DNA from: Rhodobiaceae bacterium
GTDB taxonomy: Bacteria > Pseudomonadota > Alphaproteobacteria > Parvibaculales > Parvibaculaceae
Reading direction: 5' to 3'
Length of the DNA: 6,313 bases
NCBI GenBank assembly: GCA_002746275.1
Contig: NVWR01000001.1
Coordinates: 423,097-429,409, forward strand
Shown: positions 5,459-6,313 of the stretch, piece after piece
Layout: the number at the start of each line of letters is the position of its first letter
How positions within the stretch are numbered: the first letter of the stretch is position 1
The notes under the pieces: generated by a model
Seen by the model: only the letters and a program-made list of their open reading frames with translations
Told to the model about the DNA's origin: nothing
Databases searched by the model: none
Program-made: the position numbers and the translations under genes

Positions 5459-6313
5459 CTATTTTGCTAGGAATTTTGTGCGGAGGGTTGTGAACAATTC
5501 CCACAGAGCAGGGGTCTGCTTGATCTTGCGTTTCGCACTCAAGAGCACACGTGAGATGATCAGTGTGGCCGAGCCGCGAAGCGTCTTTGCCTGCAGGTGA
5601 TCATGCAAATCCATCTGCGTTTCACACCATTCGCTCTTGTAGCGTTCGTCACCAATAGTGAAGTCAAAAACTTCAACGCCCTGCTCACTTGCCCACCGCA
5701 TGGTTTCAACAAGAGCCTGTTTGCCTGGTCCCAAAGATCCAAAGCGAGGTGCATCGTAGCTCGCAAGCAGGTAGTAGAAGCGGCCCTTATGAACCAAGCC
5801 CCAGTTGCCCGCAGCGAACTCGCCACCAATCTCAAGATGAGAGACGTGAGCAAGCCCCTTGGTTCCGGAGTTGATTGCCATTTCCTTATAGAAGTCTGCG
5901 TATCCAGCCTCAGCGAGAAAATTATGCGCACCCATTGCTTCCAGCGAAGCTGCCTTTAGCTCAACAAGACGCTCGACCGATGCCGCGATGTCTTCAGATG
6001 ACTCTGGATGAATGTACTGGGTCTCGCCAATGGCATTCATCTTTTTCAAACGGCTACGTGCATGACGTTTTGCCTTGGAGTTGAGCTTCTCATCGTAATA
6101 GGTGTCAAAATCAGCATTGAAACTTGTCATGTGAGCGCCGCTCGCATTCAGGCTGACATCTAATTCCATGAACGGGTTCGACTGACCACCAACGAACGCA
6201 GGTTGGCGCATGAGCTCAACCAGGTCATGAGCAGGAAGAGCCGCGAGCACATTGTTCCAAAGCGCTGCGAAGGCGCCTGGAGCGACAGTTTCGTCGAAAT
6301 TGTCGGCCAGCAT
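5459..6313 (-). CDS. BcsL/CelD-family GNAT acyltransferase (Acetyltransf_6), 5' end probably beyond the window
   Basis: Predicted cytoplasmic acyl-CoA-dependent N- or O-acyltransferase, possibly modifying a polysaccharide precursor. The visible 284 residues contain a basic helix KAKRHARSRLKKM (80-92) and then the GNAT core of the Acetyltransf_6 family: FAAGNWGLVHKGRFYYLLASYD (166-187), LGPGKQALVETMRWASEQG (194-212) and the family-typical FDFTIGDERYKSEWC (216-230). A helical basic tail follows. The methionine at 6313 is the last codon in the window. Family members are usually 350-400 residues with an N-terminal GNAT-like half before the basic helix, and the visible start looks like the middle of that half, so the real start is probably to the right. 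It converges on the Wzc-like gene with 13 bp between stops. HfsK of Caulobacter, a holdfast factor, is a related kind of protein, but the match to a specific function is not established. Substrate unknown. Confidence 0.86.
   Translation of the reverse strand: MLADNFDETVAPGAFAALWNNVLAALPAHDLVELMRQPAFVGGQSNPFMELDVSLNASGAHMTSFNADFDTYYDEKLNSKAKRHARSRLKKMNAIGETQYIHPESSEDIAASVERLVELKAASLEAMGAHNFLAEAGYADFYKEMAINSGTKGLAHVSHLEIGGEFAAGNWGLVHKGRFYYLLASYDAPRFGSLGPGKQALVETMRWASEQGVEVFDFTIGDERYKSEWCETQMDLHDHLQAKTLRGSATLIISRVLLSAKRKIKQTPALWELFTTLRTKFLAK

Noticed and set aside
5457..5478. Hairpin TCCTA-TTTTGC-TAGGA followed by ATTTTG as an intrinsic terminator
   Set aside because: The stem is only 5 bp and AT-containing and the T-run is interrupted, so it is too weak to call a terminator.
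1..6313. Caulobacter holdfast (hfs) locus
   Set aside because: Gene types overlap (OPX, WcaJ-like, co-polymerase, GNAT), but in hfs loci the co-polymerase lacks the fused kinase domain and the order differs, so the label is not supported.

Overview
This window looks like part of a surface-polysaccharide (exopolysaccharide or capsule-type) locus from a Gram-negative bacterium, most probably an alphaproteobacterium. That placement is an inference. It rests on moderately GC-rich DNA, a lipoprotein-type outer-membrane polysaccharide export protein, a fused Wzz/BY-kinase protein, and a GT4 glycosyltransferase whose N-terminal GG-x3-H and HGHGAKGG motifs resemble rhizobial-type enzymes. No species-level call is possible.

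Layout: positions 1-3001 carry a tight minus-strand operon read from right to left. It encodes a short polysaccharide export lipoprotein (OPX, 2447-3001), a GT4 glycosyltransferase (1221-2444), and a polyprenyl-phosphate hexose-1-phosphate transferase of the WcaJ type (1-1224, running off the left edge). The genes are separated by 2 bp and then overlap by 4 bp. A 215-bp divergent intergenic region (3002-3216) carries the control signals. On the plus strand, 3217-5445 encodes a 742-residue Wzc/ExoP-like co-polymerase fused to a cytoplasmic tyrosine-kinase-like domain. It is followed after 13 bp by a convergent minus-strand gene (5459-6313) for a BcsL/CelD-family GNAT acyltransferase, which almost certainly continues past the right edge.

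How they would work together: the WcaJ-like enzyme loads the first sugar phosphate onto undecaprenyl phosphate, and the GT4 enzyme adds a further sugar at the cytoplasmic face. Flippase and polymerase (Wzx/Wzy) are not in the window. The Wzc-like protein controls polymerisation and spans to the periplasm, where the OPX lipoprotein connects to export. The GNAT protein may acylate a sugar or lipid intermediate. This is a Wzx/Wzy-type pathway in layout.

I did not find a clearly new system. The most noteworthy points are the Wzc-like kinase domain, which departs from consensus at several functional motifs and lacks a C-terminal tyrosine cluster; the very short OPX protein; an 18-bp perfect palindrome inside the WcaJ-like gene; and a near-perfect inverted motif pair bracketing the divergent promoter region. 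There are no RNA genes, CRISPR arrays or mobile elements that I can support.
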